Shown: positions 32,436 through 43,099, numbered from the stretch's first letter. The stretch: DNA of 64,000 bases from Chitinophaga niastensis (GCF_003014755.1 NZ_PYAW01000001.1:186001-250000); one strand, 5' to 3'. Notes: generated by a model from the letters alone, not told the origin. Numbers and translations: made by a program.

Positions 32436-35400
32436 TCATAATAACACTAATTTACCACCCTTTATCCTTGTATTGCCGTTACCTGCAATAGTTAGTCTGT
32501 AAATATATAGTCCTGGTGACAATTTTGCTCCCGCGTCACCACGACCATCCCAGGGCATTCCATCAAAACGGCCAGCCGTTGAAATTATTGTGCTACGCAT
32601 TGTTTTGACAAGTCTTCCGTCTAAAGCAAACACCTGTAGTGTTAGCTGTAGCTGTACTCCCTGCTGATTGTGCAAAAAAGTAAAACGTGTTATATCATGA
32701 AACGGATTGGGATAATTACCTACCTCCTCCACAGCCAGTATATCCGGTTCTGCCACTTTGAAATGTATTGTTGCGCCAGCAGCGTTATTGTAGGTATCCC
32801 ATGCTTTTATAGTAATCTGATGTTCTCCGGTTGACAAACCACGTAAAGGAAACAATATACTTCCTCTTCGATAGCTATTCAAAGATGCTTCAAAATAATC
32901 ATTTAACACAAAATATTCTGAGTTGTCCAGAATAGCTATTATCTGGTAACTACCGCTGTTTCCTGAAATATTAATACCGCTACTATCAGCCAAATCCACT
33001 ATCAGCAAGGGGTCGTGACCAGTAATATCCCCACTCCTGAAATTACGCTTATCCAGCCATGCTGCTATAGCCGGACCGGTAGTGTCTGCTACAGCCTCAG
33101 CAGCTAAGCCACCTGTAGTAAAATTATTAAAATAACCATTACCATCCTGTGTATCGTTATTGGTATAATAACTGATTTTGCCATTCCCTTCTCCGGGGTT
33201 AAGGTCTTTGGGCACTACAAAAGTAACCGTAAACTGTCCGTTAGTAACCGTTTGCGTACCCTGAAACAGGGCATTGCGTTGCAAGGAATAAGCAGCTACC
33301 TGGCTCTGAGGGGTATTGCCACGTGTTTTCTGATCTGATGGCTGATCATATACGGTGGTAAACAGGGTCCCATTGTAATCTGTTACGGCATTACCCTGCG
33401 CATCTGCTATATGTCCCTTTATAGTATAGTGTCCCAGCCCTTTTAGTGTATCCCTGCCCGTTAATACCGATCTTCCATTAATCGTATCGGTGATCACCCG
33501 GTATTGCGGGAAAGCAAGTGTTAGCGCAGGATCACCCAACAGCTGGAACTTACGGTTATTGATCACATCACCGGAGCTACTGTAGGTAATGTTTTTCGCC
33601 AGCCGTGCAGCGGTGCCCAAAGCAGGCATGGTGCTGTCTGCCTGTGGCGTGAAGGCCGTCTTCAGGTAATTGGCATTCATCACTTGGTTAGAATAGGCAA
33701 ATACCGCACGGGTAGTGGTCATAAGCGCAATAGCGCCTCCATTGTTTTGCAGCAATACCTTATGGCCCAGCGAAGTAATGCCAGGATCATCAAAAGGGGC
33801 AAAATCACAGGTGGCGGTAATAAACAAAGGAAGTTTGTTTTCGTTATGCCATGCAGCTGTGCTACCGGCATCTATCACCGTTTCTTCTGCCAGCCGGGAG
33901 TTGCTGCCATGACCACTGTAATTCAATATCAACGTACCTCTGTCTATCCTGCTGTCAATTGCTTTATTTACTTCCGGCGACCTGGTACCGGTAGGCTCCA
34001 CTACCTGTGGATAAGCATCCAGGTATATTTTATCAATATTCAGGAGATGATTATTTTTTTCGATAATACTACTCATCATCTCTGCCGCATTAAAGTGCAG
34101 GTTATTATCTCCATCATCTGCTAAAAAAGTAACCTGGTTACGCCAGGCACCAAAAGTAGCAGACTGCCGGTAACGGATGATCTTATTTACCGCCAGGGTA
34201 GCTTCATCCAGGTTGCGTGCGGGTATTCTCCCAATGCCAATGTCCAGCAGGTTGGGAATATCTGTGCGGGTAATATCTCCCTGATCATTCAATATTCCGA
34301 AGTAATCGTCTGATACATAGGAACGGATAGCGTCCAGTGATGCATCACTTTGCCAGGAAGGAACATCATTGGTGTTATTTTTTACCCGTTGCCGGTAATC
34401 ATACGAGGCAGCGCCAAACAGCAGCAGGTAGCGGGGTGCTGGTCCACGATCGTAAAACATTTTAACGTAATCGCGGATAGCAGTGGGGTCCGGTGAGCCG
34501 GAAGCAAATTCATTATATACCTGGTCCATAGTAGTTACCTGTACAGTGAGCTGATCCTGTGCCCGGTGCCAGGCAGCGAGCCTTTCTGCCTGTGAACGCA
34601 GCGCTGTGGTAGTAATGATGATCATATCGGCGCTGCTACTTCCATGCAGGTCCTGGTTGGGTACTTTACCTATGGCTGCGGGACTTCCGGCATCACTGCT
34701 GTTAAAGGCCAGGTATTCATGCAATTGCTCATTTTTACCCGTAAACAAAAGGGAATCGCCCTGCAGTACTGTGTTTACGGCTACCGGATGTAAAGCATCC
34801 GTTACATCCCATATTTTCGTTTGTGCCTGTACGTTATGAATGACATAACTGGTATTTTGTCCGCTTCCCACGTAAACGCTGCTACGAAAATCCAGCGGAC
34901 CGGCAGCCGGCATTACCAACGGGCACCTTGCCTGCACTTCCAGGTAGTCCAGCCATCCGTGGTCGTTGATGTTTCCCTGTGCAAAATCCACTCCTATCAC
35001 TAACTGCGATTGATTGGCAACAGCAGTACCCGTAGCAGCAGCGGCGGTAGCCACTCCTTCAAATATATTGTCTGTTACCGGCAACAGGTATATGTTACCG
35101 GCGGCAGCATTATTGACTGTTACATTAAAATTACATCCGCTGCTGCTGCGGGCAGCAGCCCGTATACTTACTGACACGGGGCCAACCGGAGCTGCGGGCA
35201 ACGTAAAATTATAGGTACGGCTAAGCCCCAACACTTTACTAAATTCCTGTCCCCACCATTGTTTACCGCTGTTCAGGAAATTAAGGCTATCCCGCTCATA
35301 GAAGGCGTGGTAATCAAACGTATATTCCGGAACCCCAGGCTGCAGAAAACTATTATCTGCTTGTACCCGTACACCATCTTCATCTGTATTAATATAATAC

Positions 35401-35843
35401 CAGGCGGTATCGCTATATAGGTTGTACTGATGCGTAAACGTTTTCCAGGTGCTGTTAAAATCCCAGCGATGCGGACCTGGTGCATAAAAAAGCATATAGT
35501 CATTCCCGTTAAGGTACCCATCCCCCCCGTCTGCTGCATATAGTGCTACCTCAGGCAGGTCGTCGTAACGGGGAGTGCTGTTAGGCTCCCCCAATAGCTG
35601 TCCTCCGTTGCCAAACAGCCTGATTTTAGCGGACAATAATTGTTGGGTATTAATGCCCAGGTTATTAAGAAAAGGAATATCTATTTTATAGATGCCGGGC
35701 GCGGTGATGGCCAGTTTATACCAGCTCCCTTTTGCCAGCACAGAATTATTTTTATAGTGCCGCTGGCCGTTTTGTGCATGAGCACCCTGTTTTCCCCAGG
35801 GAAAAATCAGGAGTAGTATTAGGAAAATATAATTGAGTTTCAT
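32436..35843 (-). CDS. porU: Type IX secretion system sortase PorU
   Basis: A 1135-residue secreted gingipain-like (C25) cysteine peptidase that removes the C-terminal signal of type IX substrates and attaches them to the cell surface. A signal peptide ends GAHAQ. In the C25 domain the catalytic His645 is in NYSGHGSNSRL and Cys679 is in ITATCDFAPFDDP. The C terminus carries its own beta-sandwich sorting-like domain (NYPNPFHDITRF ... LSPGLYIYRLTI). It is followed by porV and is divergent from gldJ, a linkage also known in Flavobacterium. Length and active site are intact. Confidence 0.95.
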   Translation of the reverse strand: MKLNYIFLILLLIFPWGKQGAHAQNGQRHYKNNSVLAKGSWYKLAITAPGIYKIDIPFLNNLGINTQQLLSAKIRLFGNGGQLLGEPNSTPRYDDLPEVALYAADGGDGYLNGNDYMLFYAPGPHRWDFNSTWKTFTHQYNLYSDTAWYYINTDEDGVRVQADNSFLQPGVPEYTFDYHAFYERDSLNFLNSGKQWWGQEFSKVLGLSRTYNFTLPAAPVGPVSVSIRAAARSSSGCNFNVTVNNAAAGNIYLLPVTDNIFEGVATAAAATGTAVANQSQLVIGVDFAQGNINDHGWLDYLEVQARCPLVMPAAGPLDFRSSVYVGSGQNTSYVIHNVQAQTKIWDVTDALHPVAVNTVLQGDSLLFTGKNEQLHEYLAFNSSDAGSPAAIGKVPNQDLHGSSSADMIIITTTALRSQAERLAAWHRAQDQLTVQVTTMDQVYNEFASGSPDPTAIRDYVKMFYDRGPAPRYLLLFGAASYDYRQRVKNNTNDVPSWQSDASLDAIRSYVSDDYFGILNDQGDITRTDIPNLLDIGIGRIPARNLDEATLAVNKIIRYRQSATFGAWRNQVTFLADDGDNNLHFNAAEMMSSIIEKNNHLLNIDKIYLDAYPQVVEPTGTRSPEVNKAIDSRIDRGTLILNYSGHGSNSRLAEETVIDAGSTAAWHNENKLPLFITATCDFAPFDDPGITSLGHKVLLQNNGGAIALMTTTRAVFAYSNQVMNANYLKTAFTPQADSTMPALGTAARLAKNITYSSSGDVINNRKFQLLGDPALTLAFPQYRVITDTINGRSVLTGRDTLKGLGHYTIKGHIADAQGNAVTDYNGTLFTTVYDQPSDQKTRGNTPQSQVAAYSLQRNALFQGTQTVTNGQFTVTFVVPKDLNPGEGNGKISYYTNNDTQDGNGYFNNFTTGGLAAEAVADTTGPAIAAWLDKRNFRSGDITGHDPLLIVDLADSSGINISGNSGSYQIIAILDNSEYFVLNDYFEASLNSYRRGSILFPLRGLSTGEHQITIKAWDTYNNAAGATIHFKVAEPDILAVEEVGNYPNPFHDITRFTFLHNQQGVQLQLTLQVFALDGRLVKTMRSTIISTAGRFDGMPWDGRGDAGAKLSPGLYIYRLTIAGNGNTRIKGGKLVLL

Positions 35844-35930
35844 TATCTTAATCCCTGTTTTTCGGTCCGGTTGATATAGAAAGACCCTTGATCAGCGGGG
35901 ACGAATGGCAGCAAATTACAAATTAATTTT

Positions 35931-35961
35931 TTTCGCCATAAAATAAAAAAGAGTACATTTG
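35931..35961 (+). promoter_or_regulatory. Promoter candidate for gldJ
   Basis: TACATTTG at 35954-35961 is an exact TAnnTTTG match, with TTTT (one mismatch to TTTG) 19 bases upstream. The gldJ start codon is at 35999. Confidence 0.5.
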
Positions 35962-35998
35962 CGTTTACTGTAAATATACTAGACTAAAGCTGTATCGC

Positions 35999-37549
35999 AT
36001 GCGTAGATTAACCTCTTTATCATTGCTCGTAGGTACCAGCGTAATGCTATCCATGAGTGCCTGTCATAAAGACGGCGGGGGACTTTTCGGCAAGAAGAAG
36101 CAAGCTTCTTCTGCTACCGGCTGGAACTATAACGACCAGAAAATGGGTGGTTTCAGCGTAGCTAAAAATGTAAACCAGCAAACCGGGCCGGGCCTTGTCT
36201 TTGTACAAGGTGGTACTTTTGCAATGGGAGCAACAGAGCAGGATGTAATGGGCGACTGGAATAACATTCCACGTCGTATTACAGTTTCCTCTTTCTACAT
36301 TGATGAATCTGAAGTAGCCAACGTACATTATCGTGAATACCTTTACTGGCTGGGCCGTGTTTATGGCGAGTCCTTCCCTGCTGTATACCGTAATGCATTA
36401 CCCGATACCCTGGTATGGCGTAGTGAGCTGGCATACAACGAACCGCTGGTAGAGTATTACTTCCGTCATCCGGCATATAACGACTATCCGGTAGTTGGTG
36501 TTACCTGGAAACAGGCTACTGACTATTGTAAATGGCGTTCCAACCGTGTAAACGAAAAACTGTTGATGGACAAAGGCCTGCTTTCCAAAGCAGATGTTAC
36601 CAGCCAGTCCGACGACAACACCTTTGATACTAAATCCTACACGGCCGGCCTGTATGAAGGTACACCGGGCAAGATGTCTAAAAGTACCAAAGACCAGTTC
36701 AAAAACCCGGATGGTACACCGCGTAACGCCGCTTTTGAAGATGGTATTATGTTACCGAACTACCGCCTGCCAACAGAAGCAGAATGGGAATACGCAGCAC
36801 TGGGTTACATTGGTCAGAACCCCGGTCCTTCCAAAAAAGAAGGTAAACACGGGGAAGAGCTGATCATGAACAAACAGGTGTACTCCTGGGGAACCAACAC
36901 CAGCGGTTTACGTGATATCCGCCGCGGTACCATGCAGGGTCAGTTCCTGGCCAACTTCAAACGTGGTTCCGGTGATAACATGGGTGTGGCTGGTGGTTTG
37001 AATGACCGCGCTTCTATCCCTGGTCCTATCCGCTCCTTCTATCCTAATACTTTCGGTATCTACAATATGTCAGGTAACGTAGCAGAATGGGTACTGGACG
37101 TTTACAGACCACTAACCCCGATTGATGGCGATGACTTCAACTACTTCCGTGGTAACAAATTCCAGACTGTTTATCAGAATGAAAATAAAGAGTTTGAAAA
37201 AGACAGCCTCGGTCATCTGAAAATGCGTGATGTAACTGATGAAGAAAGTGCTAATCGTCTGAACTATCAGAAAGGTGATGTGATCAACTACCTGGATGGT
37301 GACTCCCTTTCACAGGTTGAATATGGTTATGGCATCACCAGTCTGGTCAATGATAAATCTCACGTAGTTAAAGGTGGTAGCTGGAACGACCGTGCTTACT
37401 GGCTTTCACCAGGTACCCGTCGCTTCATGCAGGAAGATATGGCTACTAACACTGTAGGTTTCCGTTGCGCAATGGATCGCGTAGGTAGCCCGGAAGGTAA
37501 CAAGTTCAAAACAGGTAACCTGTTTAAGAAACAAAGACAGAAAAGATAA
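35999..37549 (+). CDS. gldJ: Gliding motility / type IX secretion lipoprotein GldJ
   Basis: A 516-residue lipoprotein (lipobox around Cys22 in LSMSACHKDG) with a formylglycine-generating-enzyme-like (SUMF1) fold: FVQGGTFAMGATEQDV, YRLPTEAEWEYAALG, NMSGNVAEWVLDVY and GGSWNDRAYW. GldJ stabilises the gliding/type IX motor. I prefer GldJ to GldK because of the length, the C-terminal end KTGNLFKKQRQKR and the linkage to porU, as in Flavobacterium johnsoniae. A strong terminator follows. Confidence 0.9.
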   Translation: MRRLTSLSLLVGTSVMLSMSACHKDGGGLFGKKKQASSATGWNYNDQKMGGFSVAKNVNQQTGPGLVFVQGGTFAMGATEQDVMGDWNNIPRRITVSSFYIDESEVANVHYREYLYWLGRVYGESFPAVYRNALPDTLVWRSELAYNEPLVEYYFRHPAYNDYPVVGVTWKQATDYCKWRSNRVNEKLLMDKGLLSKADVTSQSDDNTFDTKSYTAGLYEGTPGKMSKSTKDQFKNPDGTPRNAAFEDGIMLPNYRLPTEAEWEYAALGYIGQNPGPSKKEGKHGEELIMNKQVYSWGTNTSGLRDIRRGTMQGQFLANFKRGSGDNMGVAGGLNDRASIPGPIRSFYPNTFGIYNMSGNVAEWVLDVYRPLTPIDGDDFNYFRGNKFQTVYQNENKEFEKDSLGHLKMRDVTDEESANRLNYQKGDVINYLDGDSLSQVEYGYGITSLVNDKSHVVKGGSWNDRAYWLSPGTRRFMQEDMATNTVGFRCAMDRVGSPEGNKFKTGNLFKKQRQKR

Positions 37550-37568
37550 TAACAACCTAAATTATAGG

Positions 37569-37600
37569 AAGCCCTCTGCCTTTGGCAGGGGGCTTTTTTT
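37569..37600 (+). terminator. Terminator after gldJ
   Basis: AAGCCCTCTGCC pairs with GGCAGGGGGCTT around a short loop and is followed by seven T; it begins 19 bp after the stop codon. Confidence 0.88.
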
Positions 37601-37792
37601 GTCTTACTCCCGATTAGGCTGATTAGGATGATTATGATGATTACCCCGATTTTATTTTTTTGATTTAAAGAGATTAGCGAAGATAAAAGCGACTATGCCC
37701 GCTTCGATCTTCGCTAATCTCTTTAAATCTTATAAAATCAAAAAAACAAAATCGGGGTAATCATCATAATCAGCCTAATCGGGGAGTAAGAC
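37601..37792. repeat. 192-bp modular inverted repeat (GATT type) between gldJ and bcp
   Basis: The left arm reads GATTAGGCT, GATTAGGAT, GATTATGAT, GATTACCCC, GATTTTATT and so on; the right arm is its complement but lacks the GATTAGGAT unit and carries an extra TATAAGATTT-like segment. Centre: AGCGAAGATAAAAGCG against CGCTTCGATCTTCGCT. The ends (GTCTTACTCC and GGAGTAAGAC) are paired too. A separate ordinary terminator for gldJ lies just before, so termination alone does not explain the element. It ends 4 bp from the bcp stop codon. Confidence 0.9.
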
Positions 37793-37795
37793 AAT

Positions 37796-38257
37796 TTATT
37801 TCCAGAGTTCCAGAATTTCTTCTGTGTGATTCTTTGTATCCGGCTTTTTGATGATGTGTGCAATTACGCCATGCTCATCAATGAGGAAGGTAGTACGAAA
37901 GATGCCATCATAGGTTTTACCCATCATTTGTTTCTCACCATAAACGCCATACTGATGAACAACAGCTTTGTCTTCATCTGCAAGTAATGTAAAAGGCAGT
38001 TCGTATTTCTCTATAAATTTCTGGTGACTTTGTTCGCTGTCAGTGCTTACACCTACTACGGCATATCCTTTTTTGGTCAGTGCCTGGTAGTTATCGCGCA
38101 AGTTGCAGGCCTGTGCAGTACATCCTGGTGTCATATCCTTGGGATAAAAATACAGGACCACCCGCTTTCCTTTAAAGTCTGTCAGTGATACGGTTTTGCC
38201 GTGCTGATCTTTTCCTTTGAAAACAGGCGCTTTATCGCCTTCTTTTAAGAGTGCCAT
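37796..38257 (-). CDS. bcp: Thioredoxin-dependent thiol peroxidase (BCP/PrxQ)
   Basis: A 153-residue peroxiredoxin Q. Peroxidatic Cys46 and resolving Cys51 are in DMTPGCTAQACNLRD, the five-residue spacing of the intramolecular-disulfide subgroup. It reduces peroxides with thioredoxin in the cytoplasm. It lies 53 bp downstream of the M23 gene on the same strand. Confidence 0.96.
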   Translation of the reverse strand: MALLKEGDKAPVFKGKDQHGKTVSLTDFKGKRVVLYFYPKDMTPGCTAQACNLRDNYQALTKKGYAVVGVSTDSEQSHQKFIEKYELPFTLLADEDKAVVHQYGVYGEKQMMGKTYDGIFRTTFLIDEHGVIAHIIKKPDTKNHTEEILELWK

Positions 38258-38310
38258 ATATTAACTTTTAACTGTTAGAATTGTGTTTTATTGATTACCT
38301 GACAAACTAA

Positions 38311-40002
38311 TTAACGTCTGAAAGTTAATCTGTAAGTGCCTTCATTTCCTGCCAAGTCCATTACCTTCATCACCAACGTGTGCGTACCTGCCGGACAATG
38401 CTCATCAAACGTGTAAGTGAGTACGTTATTTTTACGGGAGAACATCAGCCATTTACCATCCAGCTCCGCGCGGTAGCTTTTAATACCGCTGGCATCATTC
38501 ATAGCAAACAACAATTTGGTAGCTTTAGCCAGATTAGCGCCAGGCTTTATTCCTAAAGGTGTTACTTTAGGCGCCGTGGTATCCACTTCCAGGTGGAAGT
38601 TACCAAATTCACGGAAAGTACCTTTGTACCAACCGTTTTCCAGGGTAGTACCGGAAACACTGCTGCCCAATCCTTCTCTTACCATCACTATTCTTGGCTG
38701 CAGATAATCAGGTATATTTCTCGACGGGCGCATACGCAGTGCAAAAAAATCATGCACCGGCACCAGTGGTGTATGCAAACGATAGGTATTGGAATACGCT
38801 TTTGCACTGGTAGCGGGTGTTTCCAGGTAGTTGAAACAGATCTTATCGTATAATGCCTGTTCATCGAGATAAAATTCTACCTGGTTATTTTCAAATATAT
38901 TGCGGGAATCAGGATACATGGCATTAGCACATGTTTTATCTGCTGCATCTGAGCCGGTCTGTTGTAATGCAAATTTCACAGTAGAAGTATTGCCATATGC
39001 ATCTTTCACCAGCAACTTCACATCATGTATAGTTCCATCTGCCAGGTTGATAGTACCATCCCCTTTGAGGTCGTGGTAAATATCGAGTTCATTACCTGGA
39101 AGCGAGAAAACCAGCTGCAGATAAGGACCACCGCCTTTCTTCACTTTATAATCGATGTGTGCATTGATATAACGGGTTTCTTCGTAGCCGATATTGTCCA
39201 GCTGGAAGTCTATATCAGGCACGCCGTTGTTTAACATCGTTACTTCGTATATGCCGTAGATGTTAGGTACATTATTCATGCGATCTACTGCGTTAAGCCC
39301 CACACCTGCTTTAGCGGCCTTTACTTTAATAACGGGTTGCGTAGTTACATATTCCCCACCTACTTTTTTTACGGGTAGCATCAGTGGTTGTTGTTCATAT
39401 ATGCTTTTCTCCATATCGTAAACAGCGATGCGATATACATCCGGAGCACGGGTATCTGCTATGTTGAAACCAAAGAGTAGCGGGTTTAGCGGCTTTTCGG
39501 TTTGGGTATTCCTGATTTCAAAGTGCAGGTGCGGACCTGCAGAGCCGCCAGTGTTACCACTCAGGGCTACAAAATCACCTTTCTTTACCGGAAACATGCC
39601 GGGAGGAATAGTCAGATCACTGGCCCAGCTTTCTGCCTGGTATTCCTGTTGTTTTACATATTGCTGCAGTGCCGGAAAAAAGCTGTTCAGATGGGCATAT
39701 ACCGTCGTGTAGCCGTTAGGGTGAGTAATATAGAGTACGTTACCAAAGCCGGTATGTGAAACGCCGATACGGTTTACATAGCCATCTGCAGCAGCATGCA
39801 CGGGCAGGTTTTCCTTTTGCTGGGTTTTTATATCCATGCCGGAGTGAAAGTGGTTAGGTCGCAGTTCTCCAAAGTTGCCTGCCAGCTCTATGGGAACGTT
39901 TAGCGGATTTCTGAAATAGCCTTGCGGGTAGTCCTTTACCGGAATGGATTGCGCCTGTAACAAATGCGGTAGTAAGCAAAATAAACCAATGACTCTCTTC
40001 AT
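38311..40002 (-). CDS. Exported M23 metallopeptidase
   Basis: A 563-residue periplasmic protein. I start at MKRVIGLFCLLPHLLQAQ (40002), a signal peptide; the frame is open 26 codons further upstream. The N-terminal LytM domain has HFHSGMDI (HxxxD) and AGPHLHFEI (HxH), plus TVYAHLNSF, so the zinc site is intact and it should cut peptidoglycan peptides. The C-terminal half is beta-rich (TPLGIKPGANLAKATKLLFA, MVMKVMDLAGNEG-like) and resembles Ig-type modules. A minus-strand TACATTTG at 40009-40016, 7 nt upstream, suggests a nearly leaderless mRNA. Confidence 0.9.
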   Translation of the reverse strand: MKRVIGLFCLLPHLLQAQSIPVKDYPQGYFRNPLNVPIELAGNFGELRPNHFHSGMDIKTQQKENLPVHAAADGYVNRIGVSHTGFGNVLYITHPNGYTTVYAHLNSFFPALQQYVKQQEYQAESWASDLTIPPGMFPVKKGDFVALSGNTGGSAGPHLHFEIRNTQTEKPLNPLLFGFNIADTRAPDVYRIAVYDMEKSIYEQQPLMLPVKKVGGEYVTTQPVIKVKAAKAGVGLNAVDRMNNVPNIYGIYEVTMLNNGVPDIDFQLDNIGYEETRYINAHIDYKVKKGGGPYLQLVFSLPGNELDIYHDLKGDGTINLADGTIHDVKLLVKDAYGNTSTVKFALQQTGSDAADKTCANAMYPDSRNIFENNQVEFYLDEQALYDKICFNYLETPATSAKAYSNTYRLHTPLVPVHDFFALRMRPSRNIPDYLQPRIVMVREGLGSSVSGTTLENGWYKGTFREFGNFHLEVDTTAPKVTPLGIKPGANLAKATKLLFAMNDASGIKSYRAELDGKWLMFSRKNNVLTYTFDEHCPAGTHTLVMKVMDLAGNEGTYRLTFRR

Positions 40003-40086
40003 AGTATGCAAATGTAGGAAAAAGCCGAAAGCAGAAAACATGCTCTTTTTATAGTACTTTAGTTCCCGCAAAACGTTCAATTATAC

Positions 40087-41001
40087 ATGTCTATCCAGGT
40101 ATCAGAACTCAGTAAAGTATATGGCGAACAGCGGGCCGTGGATGCTATTTCCTTTGAATTAAAGAAGGGGGAAATCACTGGTTTCCTGGGGCCCAATGGT
40201 GCCGGGAAATCCACTACCATGAAAATGATTACCGGTTTTTTACCACCTACCAGTGGTAAGGCCAGTGTATGTGGTTTTGACATTGTGGAGCAATCGCTGG
40301 AAGTACGTAAACGGGTGGGCTATCTGCCGGAATCCAACCCGTTGTATTATGATATGTACATCAAAGAATTCCTGGAATTCATTGCTGGCATACATCAGCT
40401 GGGAAAGGCAAGCTCACAGCGGATTACAGAAGTAATCAACCTTACTGGTCTGCAACCGGAGCGCCACAAAAAGATCGGCGCACTTTCCAACGGCTACAAA
40501 CAAAGAGTAGGCCTGGCTCACGCGCTGCTTCATGATCCGGAAGTGTTGATACTGGATGAACCCACCACAGGCCTGGATCCCAACCAGTTGGCCGATATAC
40601 GCCAGCTGATTAAGGAATTGGGCGCTAATAAAACAGTGATCCTGTCTACCCACATCATGCAGGAAGTAGAGGCCCTCTGCGACCGGGTAATCATCATTAA
40701 CAAAGGAAAGATTGTTGCTGACGATAAATTATCAATACTTCAGAAAAACAATGCCGGCAACGGTTACATACAGGTTACCTTTGCGGAACTTACCAGCGAA
40801 GCTGAACTGTTGGGAATAGCCGGTGTAACCCGTGTGGTGGCCCGCGAAGGCAATACCTGGCAACTATTTACCAGCCAGGTTGACGATGTGAGAAAAAACC
40901 TCTTACAATTTGCTTTGATTAATAACAGGAACATACTTTCTTTGCAGAGCAATTCACAAAGCCTGGAGACTATTTTCCGGGAAATAACGAAAAGCGCTTA
41001 G
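40087..41001 (+). CDS. gldA: Gliding motility ABC transporter ATP-binding protein GldA
   Basis: A 304-residue ABC ATPase. Walker A GPNGAGKST lies at residues 35-43, the signature is LSNGYKQRVGLAHAL, and Walker B is VLILDEPTTGLD. The block GYLPESNPLYYDMYIKEFLEFIAGIH is typical of GldA, which with GldF and GldG forms an ABC transporter required for gliding in Flavobacterium. gldF and gldG are not adjacent here, which is usual outside Flavobacteriia. An alternative is a general ABC-2 type exporter ATPase. Confidence 0.87.
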   Translation: MSIQVSELSKVYGEQRAVDAISFELKKGEITGFLGPNGAGKSTTMKMITGFLPPTSGKASVCGFDIVEQSLEVRKRVGYLPESNPLYYDMYIKEFLEFIAGIHQLGKASSQRITEVINLTGLQPERHKKIGALSNGYKQRVGLAHALLHDPEVLILDEPTTGLDPNQLADIRQLIKELGANKTVILSTHIMQEVEALCDRVIIINKGKIVADDKLSILQKNNAGNGYIQVTFAELTSEAELLGIAGVTRVVAREGNTWQLFTSQVDDVRKNLLQFALINNRNILSLQSNSQSLETIFREITKSA

Positions 41002-41002
41002 T

Positions 41003-42366
<1,364 letters not shown>

Positions 42367-42376
42367 ACCAATTTTA

Positions 42377-42448
42377 ATAATTACGAATTGCGAATTACGA
42401 ATTACGGATCGAAGCGATCTTCGCTTATAGTCGTAATTCGTAATTATT
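42377..42448. repeat. Modular inverted repeat (ATTACG type) between eno and the FtsB-like gene
   Basis: Left arm with three or more ATTACGA/ATTGCGA units, centre ATCGAAGCGATCTTCGCTTA, right arm GTCGTAATTCGTAATTA. It is nearly identical in the centre to 30450-30521. Both flanking genes read rightward; the element ends 17 bp before the next start codon. Confidence 0.8.
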
Positions 42449-42464
42449 TTTTGTAAATTGCCTC

Positions 42465-42776
42465 ATGTCATTGCTCAAGTCCATAAAAGTTCCTAAGTAT
42501 TTAAAGAACAAGTTCTTTATTGCTGTTGCTGCTTTTATAGTATGGATCGCGTTTCTGGACAAGACCAATCTCATGTTGCAATACCAGTTCCAGTCGGAAG
42601 TAAACAAACTGGAAACCCAAAAGGAATTCTTTCTCAAAGAGATTAAACAAACCCGCGAAGAGCAACAGGAGCTACTTTCCAGCCCTGAAAAACTGGAAAA
42701 ATTTGCCCGCGAGAAATATTATATGAAAAAAGATAACGAAGACCTCTTTATTATCACCCCGGCCCCTAAGCAATAA
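42465..42776 (+). CDS. FtsB/DivIC-like septum formation initiator
   Basis: A 103-residue bitopic membrane protein: a short cytoplasmic end, one membrane helix (FFIAVAAFIVWIAFL, about residues 17-31) and a periplasmic coiled coil (VNKLETQKEFFLKEIKQTRE) ending in the family motif LEKFAREKYYMKKDNEDLFII. FtsB/DivIC proteins join FtsL and DivIB/FtsQ in the division complex. The eno to FtsB-like order is conserved in many Bacteroidota. Confidence 0.9.
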   Translation: MSLLKSIKVPKYLKNKFFIAVAAFIVWIAFLDKTNLMLQYQFQSEVNKLETQKEFFLKEIKQTREEQQELLSSPEKLEKFAREKYYMKKDNEDLFIITPAPKQ

Positions 42777-42886
42777 GCCTAATGTCCCCCCTTGCATATC
42801 TTAAAAATTTATCTTAAATTAACAATAGATACAGCAATTCTGTCGTTATAATTAAGAACCTATTCTTAGTATTAAAATAATAATGC

Positions 42887-43099
42887 ATGAGTAATTTTAC
42901 ACTTTCTGTCCTGTCAACCCTGTGTCTTGTTACAAAAAGCGATCTCAAACATCACCAGGAAGAACTCTCGTTGACCCGGGAAGAACAAGCATGCTTCGAG
43001 GATACCAAAGCCGCCCTTAACACCGTGCGCTTTGCCCCAAGAGCAGCTACTCTTCAGGTAATTTTTGACTACGCCGCTAACAAGCAGGGGCAGGAATAA
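42887..43099 (+). CDS. Small hypothetical protein, 70 aa
   Basis: A 70-residue soluble protein (MSNFTLSVLSTLCLVTKS..., ending AATLQVIFDYAANKQGQE). No signal peptide, no cysteine motif. The C-terminal half (EEQACFEDTKAALNTVRFAPRA) looks helical and like the short C termini of stand-alone Bacteroidota proteins of about 70-80 residues. The codon use is like the neighbours and it has a clean ATG, so I think it is a real gene. No function can be proposed. Confidence 0.65.
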   Translation: MSNFTLSVLSTLCLVTKSDLKHHQEELSLTREEQACFEDTKAALNTVRFAPRAATLQVIFDYAANKQGQE

